A DNA stretch of 64,000 nucleotides from Lentibacillus lipolyticus. Its GTDB lineage: Bacteria > Bacillota > Bacilli > Bacillales > Amphibacillaceae. The DNA is taken from assembly GCA_004145795.1 (NCBI GenBank), contig SEIO01000009.1, positions 19,178-83,177 on the forward strand, in the 5' to 3' direction. Below, piece by piece: positions 1 to 8,423 of this stretch. The position numbers and the translations under genes are program-made. Under the pieces are notes generated by a model. The model was given only the letters and a program-made list of their open reading frames with translations. It had not been told where the DNA came from and did not search any database. Numbering within the stretch: position 1 is the first letter of the stretch; every line of letters starts with the position of its first letter.

Positions 1-90
1 AGCCTGAACAAACCAGTCTTTATCGATTGTCCAGTCGATTATAGCGAAAATATGAAATTGACCGAGAAACTCGGAGATATCATTTGTTAG
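1..90 (+). CDS. Acetolactate synthase-like ThDP enzyme, C-terminal end only
   Basis: The first 29 codons and the stop codon of a gene that starts outside the window. The readable tail contains KPVFIDCPVDYSENMKL, which matches the C-terminal end of catabolic acetolactate synthase large subunits (thiamine-diphosphate enzymes joining two pyruvates). The stop lies 22 bases before the aldehyde dehydrogenase start, so the two are probably one transcript. With only the tail visible, another member of the ThDP-enzyme family cannot be excluded. Confidence 0.65.
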   Translation, partial: SLNKPVFIDCPVDYSENMKLTEKLGDIIC

Positions 91-112
91 CATTCGGAAA
101 GGATGATACACC

Positions 113-1555
113 ATGATCGGCTCCATCATTAATGGCCAGGAGTATAACGACAGCCAGAATACAATGGATGTACGAAACCCGTACACAGGGGAAACAGAAG
201 CAGAGATTGCCTTGGCTGACAAAACGGAATTTGAACAAGCGGTCACCAATTCCTTTGATACATTTCACAATACAATGAAGGATATGCCAGCACATGAGCG
301 CTCGGATATTTTGCGAAAAACCGCAGATCTGATGGAAGAAAGAGCAGAAGCATTCGCGGAAATCGTTACCAAGGAAGCAGGCAAACCGATTACGTTCAGC
401 CAGGGGGAAGTGCAACGCGCTATCCAGGTGCTGCGCTTTGCCTCAGAAGAAGCGAAGCATATCAGCGGCGAAGTGATACCGATGGATGCAGCACTCGACG
501 GGGACGGCCGCCTGGGGCTTGTCAAAAATATCCCGCTGGGTGTTGTCGCAGCGATTACCCCGTTCAACTTTCCGCTGAATTTATCGTTGCATAAAATAGC
601 TCCGGCGATTGCTGCCGGTAATACGGTTATTTTTAAACCAGCGGAAAAAACTCCCATATCCGCATACAAGCTCGTCCAATTATTTCAAGAAGCAGGCATT
701 CCCGACGGTGCATTGAATCTGTTGATGGGAACTGGTGACATCGGCGAGGCGTTGGTCAATAGTGATAAAGTGCATAAAGTTTCGTTTACCGGCAGTCTTC
801 CCGTTGGCCGCTCCATTAGAGAATCAGCTGGTTTCAAGAAAGTAACGCTGGAACTCGGGTCAAATTCACCGAATATTATTTTCGACGATGCCAACATCAA
901 CGAGGCGGTTGATCTTTTAGTAAAAGGCTCGTTTGCTTTTTCCGGACAAGTGTGCATATCTGCACAGCGCATCTATGTACAGAAGTCTGTTTACGACCAG
1001 TTCCTCGAAAAGTTTATTGAAAAAACAAAAGGACTGAAAGTGGGTAATCCAGAAGAAGCAGACACTGATATCGGACCAATGATTGATGAAAAAGAAGCAA
1101 AACGTGCCAAGCAATGGATTGACGATGCCGTCGATAACGGGGCCAAGATTGAGGCAGGGGGCAACCGGGAAGGAACCGTATTAAGACCGGCTATCATGAC
1201 AAACGTCAAAAGCAACATGAAAATTATTGCTGAAGAAGTATTTGCACCGATTGTGTCGGTCATTCCGTTTGATAGTGAAAAAGACGCCGTCGCCTACTCC
1301 AACGATTCCAGCTACGGTTTGCAGGCAGGTGTCTTTACAAAAGATTTGGACCGGGCATTAAGAGTTGCTGATCAGCTCGAAATGGGCGGTGTCTGGATCA
1401 ACGAAATCTCAACCTACCGTCAAGACAACCATCCATACGGTGGTGTCAAGCAGAGCGGCATCGGCAAAGAGGGTGTCAAATATGCCGTTGAGGGCATGAC
1501 CGAGAAGAAGTTTATCGGGTTTAAACTGAAGGATAAGGAATTGGAGAATAAATAA
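113..1555 (+). CDS. NAD(P)-dependent aldehyde dehydrogenase family protein
   Basis: 480 aa, full length for the ALDH superfamily, cytosolic. It oxidises an aldehyde to the acid (or acyl product) with NAD(P). Visible residues: the oxyanion Asn152 in FNFP, Lys175 in FKPAEK of the cofactor site, general base Glu247 in LELGSN and catalytic Cys281 in SGQVCIS. The start is supported by GGAAAGGA about 8 bases upstream. It follows an acetolactate synthase-like gene closely and ends at a strong terminator. The real substrate cannot be read from sequence; lactaldehyde, succinate-semialdehyde or phosphonoacetaldehyde-type activities are all possible. It is on the plus strand, head-on to the leftward replication fork. 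Confidence 0.85.
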   Translation: MIGSIINGQEYNDSQNTMDVRNPYTGETEAEIALADKTEFEQAVTNSFDTFHNTMKDMPAHERSDILRKTADLMEERAEAFAEIVTKEAGKPITFSQGEVQRAIQVLRFASEEAKHISGEVIPMDAALDGDGRLGLVKNIPLGVVAAITPFNFPLNLSLHKIAPAIAAGNTVIFKPAEKTPISAYKLVQLFQEAGIPDGALNLLMGTGDIGEALVNSDKVHKVSFTGSLPVGRSIRESAGFKKVTLELGSNSPNIIFDDANINEAVDLLVKGSFAFSGQVCISAQRIYVQKSVYDQFLEKFIEKTKGLKVGNPEEADTDIGPMIDEKEAKRAKQWIDDAVDNGAKIEAGGNREGTVLRPAIMTNVKSNMKIIAEEVFAPIVSVIPFDSEKDAVAYSNDSSYGLQAGVFTKDLDRALRVADQLEMGGVWINEISTYRQDNHPYGGVKQSGIGKEGVKYAVEGMTEKKFIGFKLKDKELENK

Positions 1556-1585
1556 TGAAAGGCTACTTTTCCAAATTCTTAATGA

Positions 1586-1618
1586 AAAAAGCTTGAGGCT
1601 AGTCGCCTCAAGCTTTTT
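1586..1618. terminator. Bidirectional intrinsic terminator
   Basis: Perfect stem GCTTGAGGC / GCCTCAAGC with a 5-base loop, flanked by A5 on the left and T5 on the right. It can stop both the plus-strand aldehyde dehydrogenase transcript and the minus-strand TraB-family transcript. Confidence 0.9.
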
Positions 1619-1649
1619 CTGTAGGACTATGAAACGGCTGATTACCCGG

Positions 1650-2816
1650 TTATAGGTTATCAAAAAACAAGCGGATCACGTCAGCTCCGCCTATAAAGGT
1701 GCCAATGGAACTGCCGATATTTGCCAGAACAACGATCAGCAGGATGCGCGTAACTTTGTTATTCCAGAACCCCTTTACATGGTGAACATCCTCTGCTAAT
1801 TGTTCAAAGTCACCTACATTCGGCTTACGAACAAGTGTCTGGACAAGGCCGGCAAACCAGCCCGCGGCAATCAGTGGATTCAGCGACGACAATGGGGCTG
1901 CAAGAAAGGCTGTTAAAATGGTTAGTGGGTGCCCAAGTGCAATGGCTGTCCCAATGGCGGACAGGCTTCCGTTCCATAAAATCCAGCTGACGGTCTGCTG
2001 CCATCCCGCTGCTGGGTTTGTCCAAAAAGTGTAGGCAATCACAGACAAAATAAGAATCGGTATTGCCCAGGCAATGATTTTCGGAACTTTTGATTTGGGT
2101 GGGCGTTTTTGCAGCCGCTCCAAATCATGCTCGGTATTTATCTCTTTTTTAATTCCTGGGACGTGTGCCGCCCCTAGCACTGCAACAATCTTATCGCCCG
2201 GTGCTTCCTTGATTTTTTGGGCAAGATATTGGTCCCGTTCGTCAATAAGCGGTTTCTTCAGCCGTGGAAAGTGCTCGGTGAACTCCTCCAGCATGCTGTC
2301 CAGCATATCCTTCGATTTTAACTTCTCCAATTCTTCCTCAGTAATCGTCTCACGGCTGAAAATGCCGCCAATTACTTGCATTAAAAGCATCATTTTCCCT
2401 TTCAGGCCGATCGTTCCCCATATTCGAGAAAAGGTGATCTGAATATCCCTGTCAGCAAGAACCAGTTCAGCGCCCGCTTCGTCTGCCGATTCAATGCCCT
2501 GAATCATCTCCTGACCAGCATTGATGCCAAATTGCTTGGCCATCCGTTTCTGAAAAGAAGAAATAGCCAAATTCATTAACAGCAATGTGGCTTTTTTTTC
2601 TCTGATCACTTGGAATATGTCCATTTCCTTCCATTTACTGCCTTCTGTTACTGACTTATATCGTTGCTTGTCCAGCTCAATGCAGACAGCATCCGGCTGT
2701 TCACTTGCAATCACTTCTTTAACCTGTTCGGCACTATGTTTGGAAACATGGGCTGTGCCAATCAAAATATATTCTTTTCCATCCTGGTGAATCCGTGTAA
2801 TATTTTCTTCGTCCAT
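1650..2816 (-). CDS. TraB/PrgY-family membrane protein
   Basis: 388 aa from the chosen ATG at 2816, which has AGGAGAG spaced 7 bases upstream. A longer in-frame reading to 2888 lacks a ribosome binding site. The N-terminal half (to about residue 215) is the TraB domain, with the GTAHVS motif near residue 20 and an ELD motif near 50, a fold related to Tiki/GumN-type putative metallopeptidases. The C-terminal half has several hydrophobic membrane segments, including GHPLT and a glycine-rich last helix. PrgY and TraB act against peptide pheromones in enterococci; the chromosomal Bacillaceae version has no established substrate. Monocistronic. Confidence 0.85.
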   Translation of the reverse strand: MDEENITRIHQDGKEYILIGTAHVSKHSAEQVKEVIASEQPDAVCIELDKQRYKSVTEGSKWKEMDIFQVIREKKATLLLMNLAISSFQKRMAKQFGINAGQEMIQGIESADEAGAELVLADRDIQITFSRIWGTIGLKGKMMLLMQVIGGIFSRETITEEELEKLKSKDMLDSMLEEFTEHFPRLKKPLIDERDQYLAQKIKEAPGDKIVAVLGAAHVPGIKKEINTEHDLERLQKRPPKSKVPKIIAWAIPILILSVIAYTFWTNPAAGWQQTVSWILWNGSLSAIGTAIALGHPLTILTAFLAAPLSSLNPLIAAGWFAGLVQTLVRKPNVGDFEQLAEDVHHVKGFWNNKVTRILLIVVLANIGSSIGTFIGGADVIRLFFDNL

Positions 2817-3017
2817 AACGACTCTCCTATTGTGTATCGGCGTATCCGCCACCACGGTTATACATTCGCCTTCACCGCTCCAGCTCAATCAGTGTAACCC
2901 TGAGCATGGGGCATTTTTAGTTTCGGGATTTCCATTATACATTAGAAAACTTGGCTTGTCGTCTATCCTTCATAGAAAGGCCTCCGTTGTGTGCCTTGAT
3001 AAAGAACTGCACGTTCA

Positions 3018-3046
3018 TAAAAAAAGCCTGGTACTCAACCAGACTC
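3018..3046 (-). terminator. Intrinsic terminator after ypjP
   Basis: Read on the minus strand, AGTCTGGT and ACCAGGCT pair around a short loop and are followed by seven T residues, immediately downstream of the ypjP stop codon. Confidence 0.75.
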
Positions 3047-3051
3047 CCTTC

Positions 3052-3663
3052 TCAAGCCATCCATTGCGGTGGTGTATTTCTATCCCAATAAACTTCGCCG
3101 ATATCGTGATGGTTCTGAAACCCATCACTCCTTACATGGTAATGGAAGTTAAACCAGTACCCTTCCTGCGGGCGCAGGTCCCGCCTGACATGGAACTTGG
3201 CAACGACCTTGTCTGTCCGTTCATCACAGATATTAAAAATACGCTCACCAGTTCCATCGGCTGGCTCTCCGGCAATACTGACATATGAAACGTCAGCGGG
3301 GTCGACGTTAGCCAAAATCAATTCAATGGATTGTTCCATTTTTGGGAAAATCACGGTCTGGAAATCATCTTCAATCTTAGGTGCAATCCGCGGCCCCATT
3401 TTGTAAAGCACCTGCTCTTTTGCCCGCTCAGCAAGAAAAGCAGAGGTGTCATCAGTTGGTTCCTCGACTTCTGTCTCCGGTTCAGGCTCAGCGGCCGGCG
3501 TCATTCCTTCCTCTTCAATGGCTCCCATTTTTTCCGGCAAATCAGGCCCAGCAGTCTCCTTGCTCTGCTCAGCTTCTACATCAATATCGAAATCCGGGAT
3601 ATATATTCCCAGTGTTATAACGGCAATAAGTGCTACAGCTATTTTTCGCATCCAAAGCTTCAT
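3052..3663 (-). CDS. ypjP: YpjP-like secreted or membrane-anchored protein
   Basis: 203 aa. The N-terminus MKLWMRK plus a hydrophobic stretch (residues 8-25) looks like a signal or anchor segment. It is followed by a Glu/Pro-rich low-complexity linker (about 30-75), then a conserved C-terminal domain with FHVRRD, GYWFNFHYH and WDRNTPP motifs typical of Bacillus YpjP. The molecular function of YpjP is unknown. The start has GGGGAC 7 bases upstream. It is followed by its own terminator, so it is likely monocistronic. Confidence 0.88.
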   Translation of the reverse strand: MKLWMRKIAVALIAVITLGIYIPDFDIDVEAEQSKETAGPDLPEKMGAIEEEGMTPAAEPEPETEVEEPTDDTSAFLAERAKEQVLYKMGPRIAPKIEDDFQTVIFPKMEQSIELILANVDPADVSYVSIAGEPADGTGERIFNICDERTDKVVAKFHVRRDLRPQEGYWFNFHYHVRSDGFQNHHDIGEVYWDRNTPPQWMA

Positions 3664-3828
3664 TGTGGATGTCCCCTTTACGAATCAATAAAGCAATCTG
3701 TACCAAAAATTTTACCATTTATCAAATAAATGTGCTAGACTATTTTGGGCATGTAACGAAAATGAAATATGATTTACACATTTATTCTGCATGCCGTCAG
3801 CTTCTGACATAGCTGTTATATCCCAAAT

Positions 3829-4221
3829 CTATTCTAAAAACCTATTTCGTATTTCAGGGGATGGAAGCATACAACTATCCTTTTTCCCGAACCATTTATA
3901 CCGATTTTTCGCAACGATGCCGTAAACATAATCACGTAACCATTTTGGGATAATTAACAAGCAATAGAATATCTTCCATACACCTGTCAGCTTCTTACAA
4001 ATCCGCAACACTGCTGATGATTTAAAGTAACATTTATTATTTTTAATAAGAATAAGACTGTTTATACTATCAGGAACATTAAAATTTCTTATTATCTTTT
4101 GCCCTGCATCACTTTGAATGGCTGCAAATTTAAATATAGCCTTCTTATCTTTCTTAATTATAAATTGGATGCTATGATCACAAAAATTACATTCCCCATC
4201 AAATAAAATGATGTTATTCAC
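3829..4221 (-). CDS. DCC-family (DUF393) thiol-disulfide oxidoreductase-like protein
   Basis: About 130 aa. LFDGECNFC near the N-terminus is the DxxCxxC signature of the DCC/DUF393 (YuxK-like) family, putative thiol oxidoreductases of unknown partner. I chose GTG at 4221 because AGGGGG lies 6 bases before it. Two upstream ATG codons (4236, 4227) overlap or abut that ribosome binding site. The gene is more AT-rich than its neighbours, which could indicate a separate history. Confidence 0.75.
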   Translation of the reverse strand: MNNIILFDGECNFCDHSIQFIIKKDKKAIFKFAAIQSDAGQKIIRNFNVPDSINSLILIKNNKCYFKSSAVLRICKKLTGVWKIFYCLLIIPKWLRDYVYGIVAKNRYKWFGKKDSCMLPSPEIRNRFLE

Positions 4222-4327
4222 ACGCATCCCCCTCATTCTTTTTAACGTTGTTAGTACAATTCATCACAAACTCTGTTTAATTTTAACATAGGATTCTAAT
4301 ATTAAGCCCGTTTATTAGCTTTTAGAT

Positions 4328-4384
4328 AAGAAAAGCGCAAGTGCCTTGCTCACCCCCGAAAAGCTTAAGCAAGAATTCGCAGTG
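4328..4384. repeat. Dispersed palindromic repeat, half copy
   Basis: 57 bases that match the reverse complement of 61658-61714 at 53 of 57 positions by eye. The repeat contains AAGCTTAAGCA and ends in GAATTCGCAGTG. Only one arm of the palindrome seen at 61.6 kb is present here. It lies in the spacer between two divergent genes. Confidence 0.8.
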
Positions 4385-4457
4385 TTGGTAAATTCATTCC
4401 GCGGTTCTTGTTTTTTTATGATAAAATGTCCTTTAATTACGAAGAGGGTGTGATACT

Positions 4458-5048
4458 GTGTTTCTATTCCAAATTGATGATGAACTCGCGTTAAAGCATC
4501 TGGAATTGCAGGATGCGAATAGGTTATTCCAGTTGACAGACCAATCAAGAGACCATCTCCGCCCCTGGCTGACGTGGGTCGATCAAATAAAAACAGCGGA
4601 AGATTCAAAATCCTTTATTCAAAACAGTCTAAAACACTTTGCCAATCGGAACGGGCTGACAACAGGCATCCTATATAAAGGAGGGCTTGCCGGAGTTATT
4701 GGGTTCAATAGCCTGGACTGGAAAAACGGTATTGGTCATATCGGCTATTGGCTAGGAGCCGCTTATCAGGGGAATGGGATTATGACGCGTGCTGCCAGTG
4801 CATTAATTGACTATGGCATCTATGCTTTGGAGTTAAACCGTGTTGAAATCCGTGCGGCCGTTGACAACAGGAAAAGCCGGGCTATTCCGGAACGGCTCGG
4901 TTTTGTGCAGGAAGGGCAAATTCGCCAGGCGGAACGATTGCACGATGTTTATGCAGATCATGCTGTATATGGAATGCTGGCAGCTGAATGGAAGCAGCAT
5001 CAGCAACACCACTTACCAACAAATCAACTCGCGTTTGAAAAAATGTAA
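4458..5048 (+). CDS. GNAT acetyltransferase, RimJ/RimL type
   Basis: 196 aa, starting at GTG with GAAGAGGGTG upstream. The layout is that of RimL-like N-acetyltransferases: an N-terminal LxLxxLELQDA beta hairpin, an HLRPWLTWVD helix, an acetyl-CoA loop around GAAYQGNGIMTRA (residues 99-111), and a C-terminal RLGFVQEG segment. These enzymes transfer acetyl from acetyl-CoA to ribosomal-protein N-termini, antibiotics or small amines; the substrate here is not predictable. Stand-alone, head-on to replication. Confidence 0.82.
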   Translation: MFLFQIDDELALKHLELQDANRLFQLTDQSRDHLRPWLTWVDQIKTAEDSKSFIQNSLKHFANRNGLTTGILYKGGLAGVIGFNSLDWKNGIGHIGYWLGAAYQGNGIMTRAASALIDYGIYALELNRVEIRAAVDNRKSRAIPERLGFVQEGQIRQAERLHDVYADHAVYGMLAAEWKQHQQHHLPTNQLAFEKM

Positions 5049-5076
5049 AAGGCGGGCGGATATGGCATCGCCCGCA
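5045..5076 (-). terminator. Likely terminator of phhB
   Basis: The inverted repeat GCGGGCG (5052-5058) and CGCCCGC (5069-5075), read on the minus strand, is followed by CTTTTACATTTTTT. It overlaps the 3' end of the converging GNAT gene spacer. Confidence 0.55.
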
Positions 5077-5081
5077 AGTAG

Positions 5082-5378
5082 TCACTTGTCAGCTTTTTCA
5101 TATAGCTCATCAAAATACTTTACCATTTCAAAGTCCAAATCGGTCAGCCCTTTCATCTGCCATGACGAGATCTTCAGGGTAACCACTTTGTAGTCAATCG
5201 AAATGAATGGATGATGTTGCTTACGCTCGGCATACTTCGCAATCTGATCGACAAAGCGAACACCATTCAAAAAGTCTTTGAAACGATAGCGCCGTTCAAT
5301 CCATTTTTCATCAAGCCGTTTCCATTCGGGCAAGTTTTCCAATTCCTTTTCAATCTGCTCTTCATTTAGCCGTTCCAT
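5082..5378 (-). CDS. phhB: 4a-hydroxytetrahydrobiopterin dehydratase (pterin-4a-carbinolamine dehydratase)
   Basis: 98 aa, normal for the PCD/DCoH family. The conserved signature KQHHPFISIDY holds the catalytic histidines, with the second helix containing WQMKGLTDLD. The enzyme dehydrates pterin-4a-carbinolamine to quinonoid dihydropterin, normally recycling cofactor for aromatic amino-acid hydroxylases. The ATG at 5378 has AAGGAGG 7 bases upstream, which decides the start. No phenylalanine hydroxylase gene is in the window, so its partner is elsewhere or it has another role. Confidence 0.88.
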   Translation of the reverse strand: MERLNEEQIEKELENLPEWKRLDEKWIERRYRFKDFLNGVRFVDQIAKYAERKQHHPFISIDYKVVTLKISSWQMKGLTDLDFEMVKYFDELYEKADK

Positions 5379-5456
5379 GCTTGTCGCCTCCTTGACAGAT
5401 TCAATGGTTACTTCCAGTGTAACAGATACTGCACTTATATACAGCAAACCAACATG

Positions 5457-5491
5457 CTATCCACAATATATCCACAGATTTTTGTGGATAA
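5457..5491. promoter_or_regulatory. Cluster of three DnaA boxes
   Basis: CTATCCACA (5457-5465), ATATCCACA (5468-5476) and, inverted, TGTGGATAA (5483-5491, perfect). The last two form an inverted pair that could also fold as a hairpin. They lie in a 317-base spacer between phhB and the DoxX-like gene, about 37 kb from dnaA. The rest of the spacer shows no gene. Confidence 0.7.
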
Positions 5492-5653
5492 GTGGCTTCC
5501 AGCGGCTCGTCATGTGTATACCTTCCTCATCACGACCATTTTGCGTGACAATTATCATTCTGCCTGCGTTTTTTTATTGTAAAATCCTCCTCCCCACCAA
5601 TAGACACCCTAAAAATTTCTCTCGACAATCTGCAAGGTTGTCCGAAACTGTAC

Positions 5654-5667
5654 ATATACATGTATAT
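5654..5667. promoter_or_regulatory. 14-bp perfect palindrome before the DoxX-like gene
   Basis: ATATACATGTATAT is self-complementary and lies 28 bases before the chosen TTG start. Such A/T-rich palindromes are typical operator shapes for PadR, MarR or similar dimeric repressors. No regulator gene is adjacent, so the assignment as an operator is inference. Confidence 0.35.
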
Positions 5668-5695
5668 ATCATCACAATGGAGGGGGGTGACTTAT

Positions 5696-6064
5696 TTGCA
5701 GCGTATGCATCTAATAAAATGGCTCTGTTATGCAGTTGGCTATGTCTTTCTTATATCCGGGATTCTAAAACTGACCACCAATGACTTCAAAGTTGCTTTC
5801 ATGAACCTGGGGCTGCCATTTCCGGATACCATTCTTTTTCTTGTTGCTGTCTCAGAAATTGCCTGCAGTGTACTCATTATTGCAAGAATATATGTGAAAC
5901 AAGCATCCGGCCTGCTTATTTTTATTATCCTTTGTGCCATTTATTTGACCAAATTGCCTGTTCTGATAAATCAGGGATTACTGAGGTTCGCCTTTGAAGC
6001 CCGACTGGATATCGTAATGCTTATTCTGCTTCTTGTTCTTTGGCAGCACAAACCCGGCAAATAG
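5696..6064 (+). CDS. DoxX/MauE-like integral membrane protein
   Basis: About 123 aa with four predicted membrane helices: the first at GYVFLISGILKL, then TILFLVAVSEIACSVLII, an ILCAIYLTKLPVL region, and the last at LDIVMLILLLVLW. The ISGILKL and AVSEI motifs resemble DoxX/MauE-type proteins, which assist redox or quinone-linked processes. The TTG start at 5696 is chosen because GGAGGGGGTG lies 7 bases upstream; the upstream ATG at 5660 has no such site. No operon partner. Confidence 0.6.
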   Translation: MQRMHLIKWLCYAVGYVFLISGILKLTTNDFKVAFMNLGLPFPDTILFLVAVSEIACSVLIIARIYVKQASGLLIFIILCAIYLTKLPVLINQGLLRFAFEARLDIVMLILLLVLWQHKPGK

Positions 6065-6099
6065 CCTTCTTTCTTAAACATAGCATTATTCGGTCACAT

Positions 6100-6203
6100 T
6101 TATCCACAATGTTATCCACATATGCACAAGTGTTCGCGCTTATTTTGTTGTGGAATACGTGTTCTATACGATATATTGATATCTATCTACATTCTGTGGA
6201 TGA
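6100..6203. promoter_or_regulatory. DnaA boxes between the DoxX-like gene and htrC
   Basis: Two perfect TTATCCACA boxes in tandem (6100-6108 and 6112-6120) and one inverted near-match TGTGGATGA (6195-6203). Nothing else is recognisable in this 305-base spacer except the htrC terminator at its end. Confidence 0.65.
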
Positions 6204-6293
6204 ACTGTTGATACACATTTCCGGTACAAGTCCAGAAAAGGCAAATTCTTTATTTTTATTTCGCTGGCGTTGTAAGCCCATTATATTAACAAG

Positions 6294-6343
6294 AAAAATC
6301 CGAACTGATTTAAGAAAAACGTTCTTTCATCATTCGGATTTTT
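6294..6343 (-). terminator. Terminator at the end of the walRKHIJ-htrC operon
   Basis: AAAAATCCGAA and TTCGGATTTTT pair at the base; an inner AAGAA/TTCTT stem sits in the loop. Read on the minus strand it ends in TTTTT. Its arms share long identity with the jag terminator at 39825-39873. Confidence 0.75.
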
Positions 6344-6369
6344 GTTGCCTCTATTCTTTTGTCCCAGCC

Positions 6370-7572
6370 TTATCGCTGTCTGGCCAATTCTATTGTCGCT
6401 TCTTGACGCTCTCCATTTCGGTAAAATGTTACCTTTAGAGAGTCACCAACTTCCTTTTCCTGATACAGAATCTTGCGCAGATCAATCATGTTCATTACCT
6501 CTTTCCCATCAATTGCAGTAATGACATCAAGTCGTTTCATGCCCGCACGGTCTGCTGGAGAAAGAGACTCCACACTCCAGACGTAAACACCGCCTTCCAC
6601 ACTGTCGGGAAGATTTAGTGTTCTGTTCCATTCCGTTTTCGGCACTTCATCAAGTGAATATATTTCCACACCCATATACGGACGCTTGACCTGACCATTT
6701 TGTTCCAGCTGTTCCACAATTGGTCTGGCCGTATCCACCGGTATCGCGAAGCCAATTCCTTCGACCGCTTCTTCGTTAATTTTCATGGAATTTATACCAA
6801 TGAGCTGGCCTTCAATATTGATGAGGGCACCGCCACTATTACCAGGATTAATTGCCGCATCGGTCTGGATAACCTCAGCCTGCCAATCCGCTCGTCCGTC
6901 CTGATTAAAATCTTGTGGAATGGTACGCTGTGTACCGCTGATCACGCCTTGTGTAACCGAACCGAGAAACTTTCCCAGCGGGTTCCCGATTGCAATAGCC
7001 GGTTCCCCGACTTTTATGTTGGCTGAAGCCCCCATGTCCATCGTTCCCTTTACATTGCTGCCGTTCATCCGTAATACTGCCAGATCGGAAAACAAATCAC
7101 TGCCAAGAATCTCGGCCTCAACACGAGTATCATCGGATAAAATAACTTCGACCGCATCAGCTCCCTTAATCACATGATGGTTGGTAATTACATATGCATT
7201 GCCCTCGGTCTTCTTATAAATAACCCCGGATCCGGATCCAGCTTCGCGCTGATTGCCTTGCTGCCAAAAGTCGCCTTTGCGCTGAATGTTAATAACCCCG
7301 ACAACGGCAGGTGATACGCTTTCCACAACATCGGTTATTTGTGACGTAACATTGACCGATACATAATTATTAGCATTTGAACCAGAATTTGACCCACTTG
7401 TTGCCTGATCAGATGAATGTTCTGTCCATGCATCTGGTAATATCTCTGACTCAAGCCCATTAGGTAGCACCACAAGAACAACTGCTATGCCAACAATAAT
7501 TCCGATAAGTCCGGGCACAAACCAGTTGCGTTTTTGATGCTGTCCCTTGTAATCATCATCAAAATTAGCCAT
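6370..7572 (-). CDS. htrC: HtrA-like membrane serine protease HtrC (YycK)
   Basis: 400 aa. Residues 1-14 are cytosolic and 15-37 form a membrane anchor. A Ser/Asn-rich linker runs to about 70, followed by a trypsin-like domain with catalytic His133 (TNHHV), Asp163 (FSDLAVL) and Ser246 (GNSGGA), then one PDZ domain (about 300-395). It is expected to degrade misfolded or cell-wall-associated proteins outside the membrane. It is the last gene of the WalRK operon, 59 bases after walJ, as in related Bacillaceae. A terminator follows. Confidence 0.92.
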   Translation of the reverse strand: MANFDDDYKGQHQKRNWFVPGLIGIIVGIAVVLVVLPNGLESEILPDAWTEHSSDQATSGSNSGSNANNYVSVNVTSQITDVVESVSPAVVGVINIQRKGDFWQQGNQREAGSGSGVIYKKTEGNAYVITNHHVIKGADAVEVILSDDTRVEAEILGSDLFSDLAVLRMNGSNVKGTMDMGASANIKVGEPAIAIGNPLGKFLGSVTQGVISGTQRTIPQDFNQDGRADWQAEVIQTDAAINPGNSGGALINIEGQLIGINSMKINEEAVEGIGFAIPVDTARPIVEQLEQNGQVKRPYMGVEIYSLDEVPKTEWNRTLNLPDSVEGGVYVWSVESLSPADRAGMKRLDVITAIDGKEVMNMIDLRKILYQEKEVGDSLKVTFYRNGERQEATIELARQR

Positions 7573-7631
7573 TTTCGTTTACCCCTTTATTGTAAAAGGT
7601 TTACCGTATCCGCACTGCCGTCAGCCACGTA

Positions 7632-8417
7632 TCAACCCACGTCATATAAGGCTGTCGGTGTCTTCGGGTCCGTATCGCAAATATCCAACTCAATTCCCCG
7701 TTCCGTTAAAACATTGCTGACCGACATGCGTGCGAGATCTTTCATATTATTATCTTGGCTTAAATGGGCCAAATAAATACGTTTTGTCTGATTGCTGATG
7801 ATGTCACAAAGAGCCAGACCACAATCCTCATTGGAAACATGACCATTATCGCCCAGAATTCGGCGTTTTACGTTCCATGGATAACGTCCCATACGTAACA
7901 TCTCTACATCGTGATTAGCTTCAAATACATACGCATCTGCATCCTCCACCGTTTTTCGTATCCGTTCCGATACATATCCCAAATCCGTCACAAGGGCGAC
8001 TTTTTTGCCATTATGATGAAACGTGAAAAACATTGGTTCAGCTGCATCGTGCGATACCCCAAATGATTCCACGTCCATATCACCGAATGTTTTTACCTCT
8101 TCCATGCCGAAATGAAATTTCTGCCCTGGTTCAATGGCCCCAATAGAATTCTCCATTGCCTTCCATGTTTTATCATTGGCATAGATAGGCAATTGGTATT
8201 TTCGTGCAATAATCCCAAGACCTTTAATATGGTCGCTGTGTTCATGCGTCACAAGGATGCCGGACAGTTCGGCAGGATTGATGTTAATTTCGCTGAACAG
8301 CCTGTCCATTTGTTTTCCGCTAAGCCCGGCATCGACGAGCAGTTTTTCACGGTTTGACTCGATATAAAAGGCATTTCCTGTACTTCCCGATGCCAAAACA
8401 CTAAAACGCATTGTCAT
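7632..8417 (-). CDS. walJ: WalJ (YycJ), metallo-beta-lactamase-fold exonuclease/hydrolase
   Basis: 261 aa. The metal site is HEHSDH ([11 protein letters not shown], near residue 58) with further ligands in SHDAAE and NHD. The fold is MBL, related to double-strand 5'-3' exonucleases; in Firmicutes the protein has been linked to coordinating cell division with replication. The start is either ATG 8417 or ATG 8411; GTGAGGA precedes both closely. It is 6 bases from walI and co-transcribed with walRKHI. Confidence 0.92.
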   Translation of the reverse strand: MTMRFSVLASGSTGNAFYIESNREKLLVDAGLSGKQMDRLFSEININPAELSGILVTHEHSDHIKGLGIIARKYQLPIYANDKTWKAMENSIGAIEPGQKFHFGMEEVKTFGDMDVESFGVSHDAAEPMFFTFHHNGKKVALVTDLGYVSERIRKTVEDADAYVFEANHDVEMLRMGRYPWNVKRRILGDNGHVSNEDCGLALCDIISNQTKRIYLAHLSQDNNMKDLARMSVSNVLTERGIELDICDTDPKTPTALYDVG

Positions 8418-8423
8418 TTATCC

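Noticed and set aside
265-669. 134-codon minus-strand frame within the aldehyde dehydrogenase gene
   Set aside because: Antisense shadow of a full-length gene with all catalytic residues; no ribosome binding site.
4315-4608. 97-codon minus-strand frame overlapping the GNAT gene
   Set aside because: It crosses the dispersed repeat and lies antisense to a well-supported acetyltransferase.
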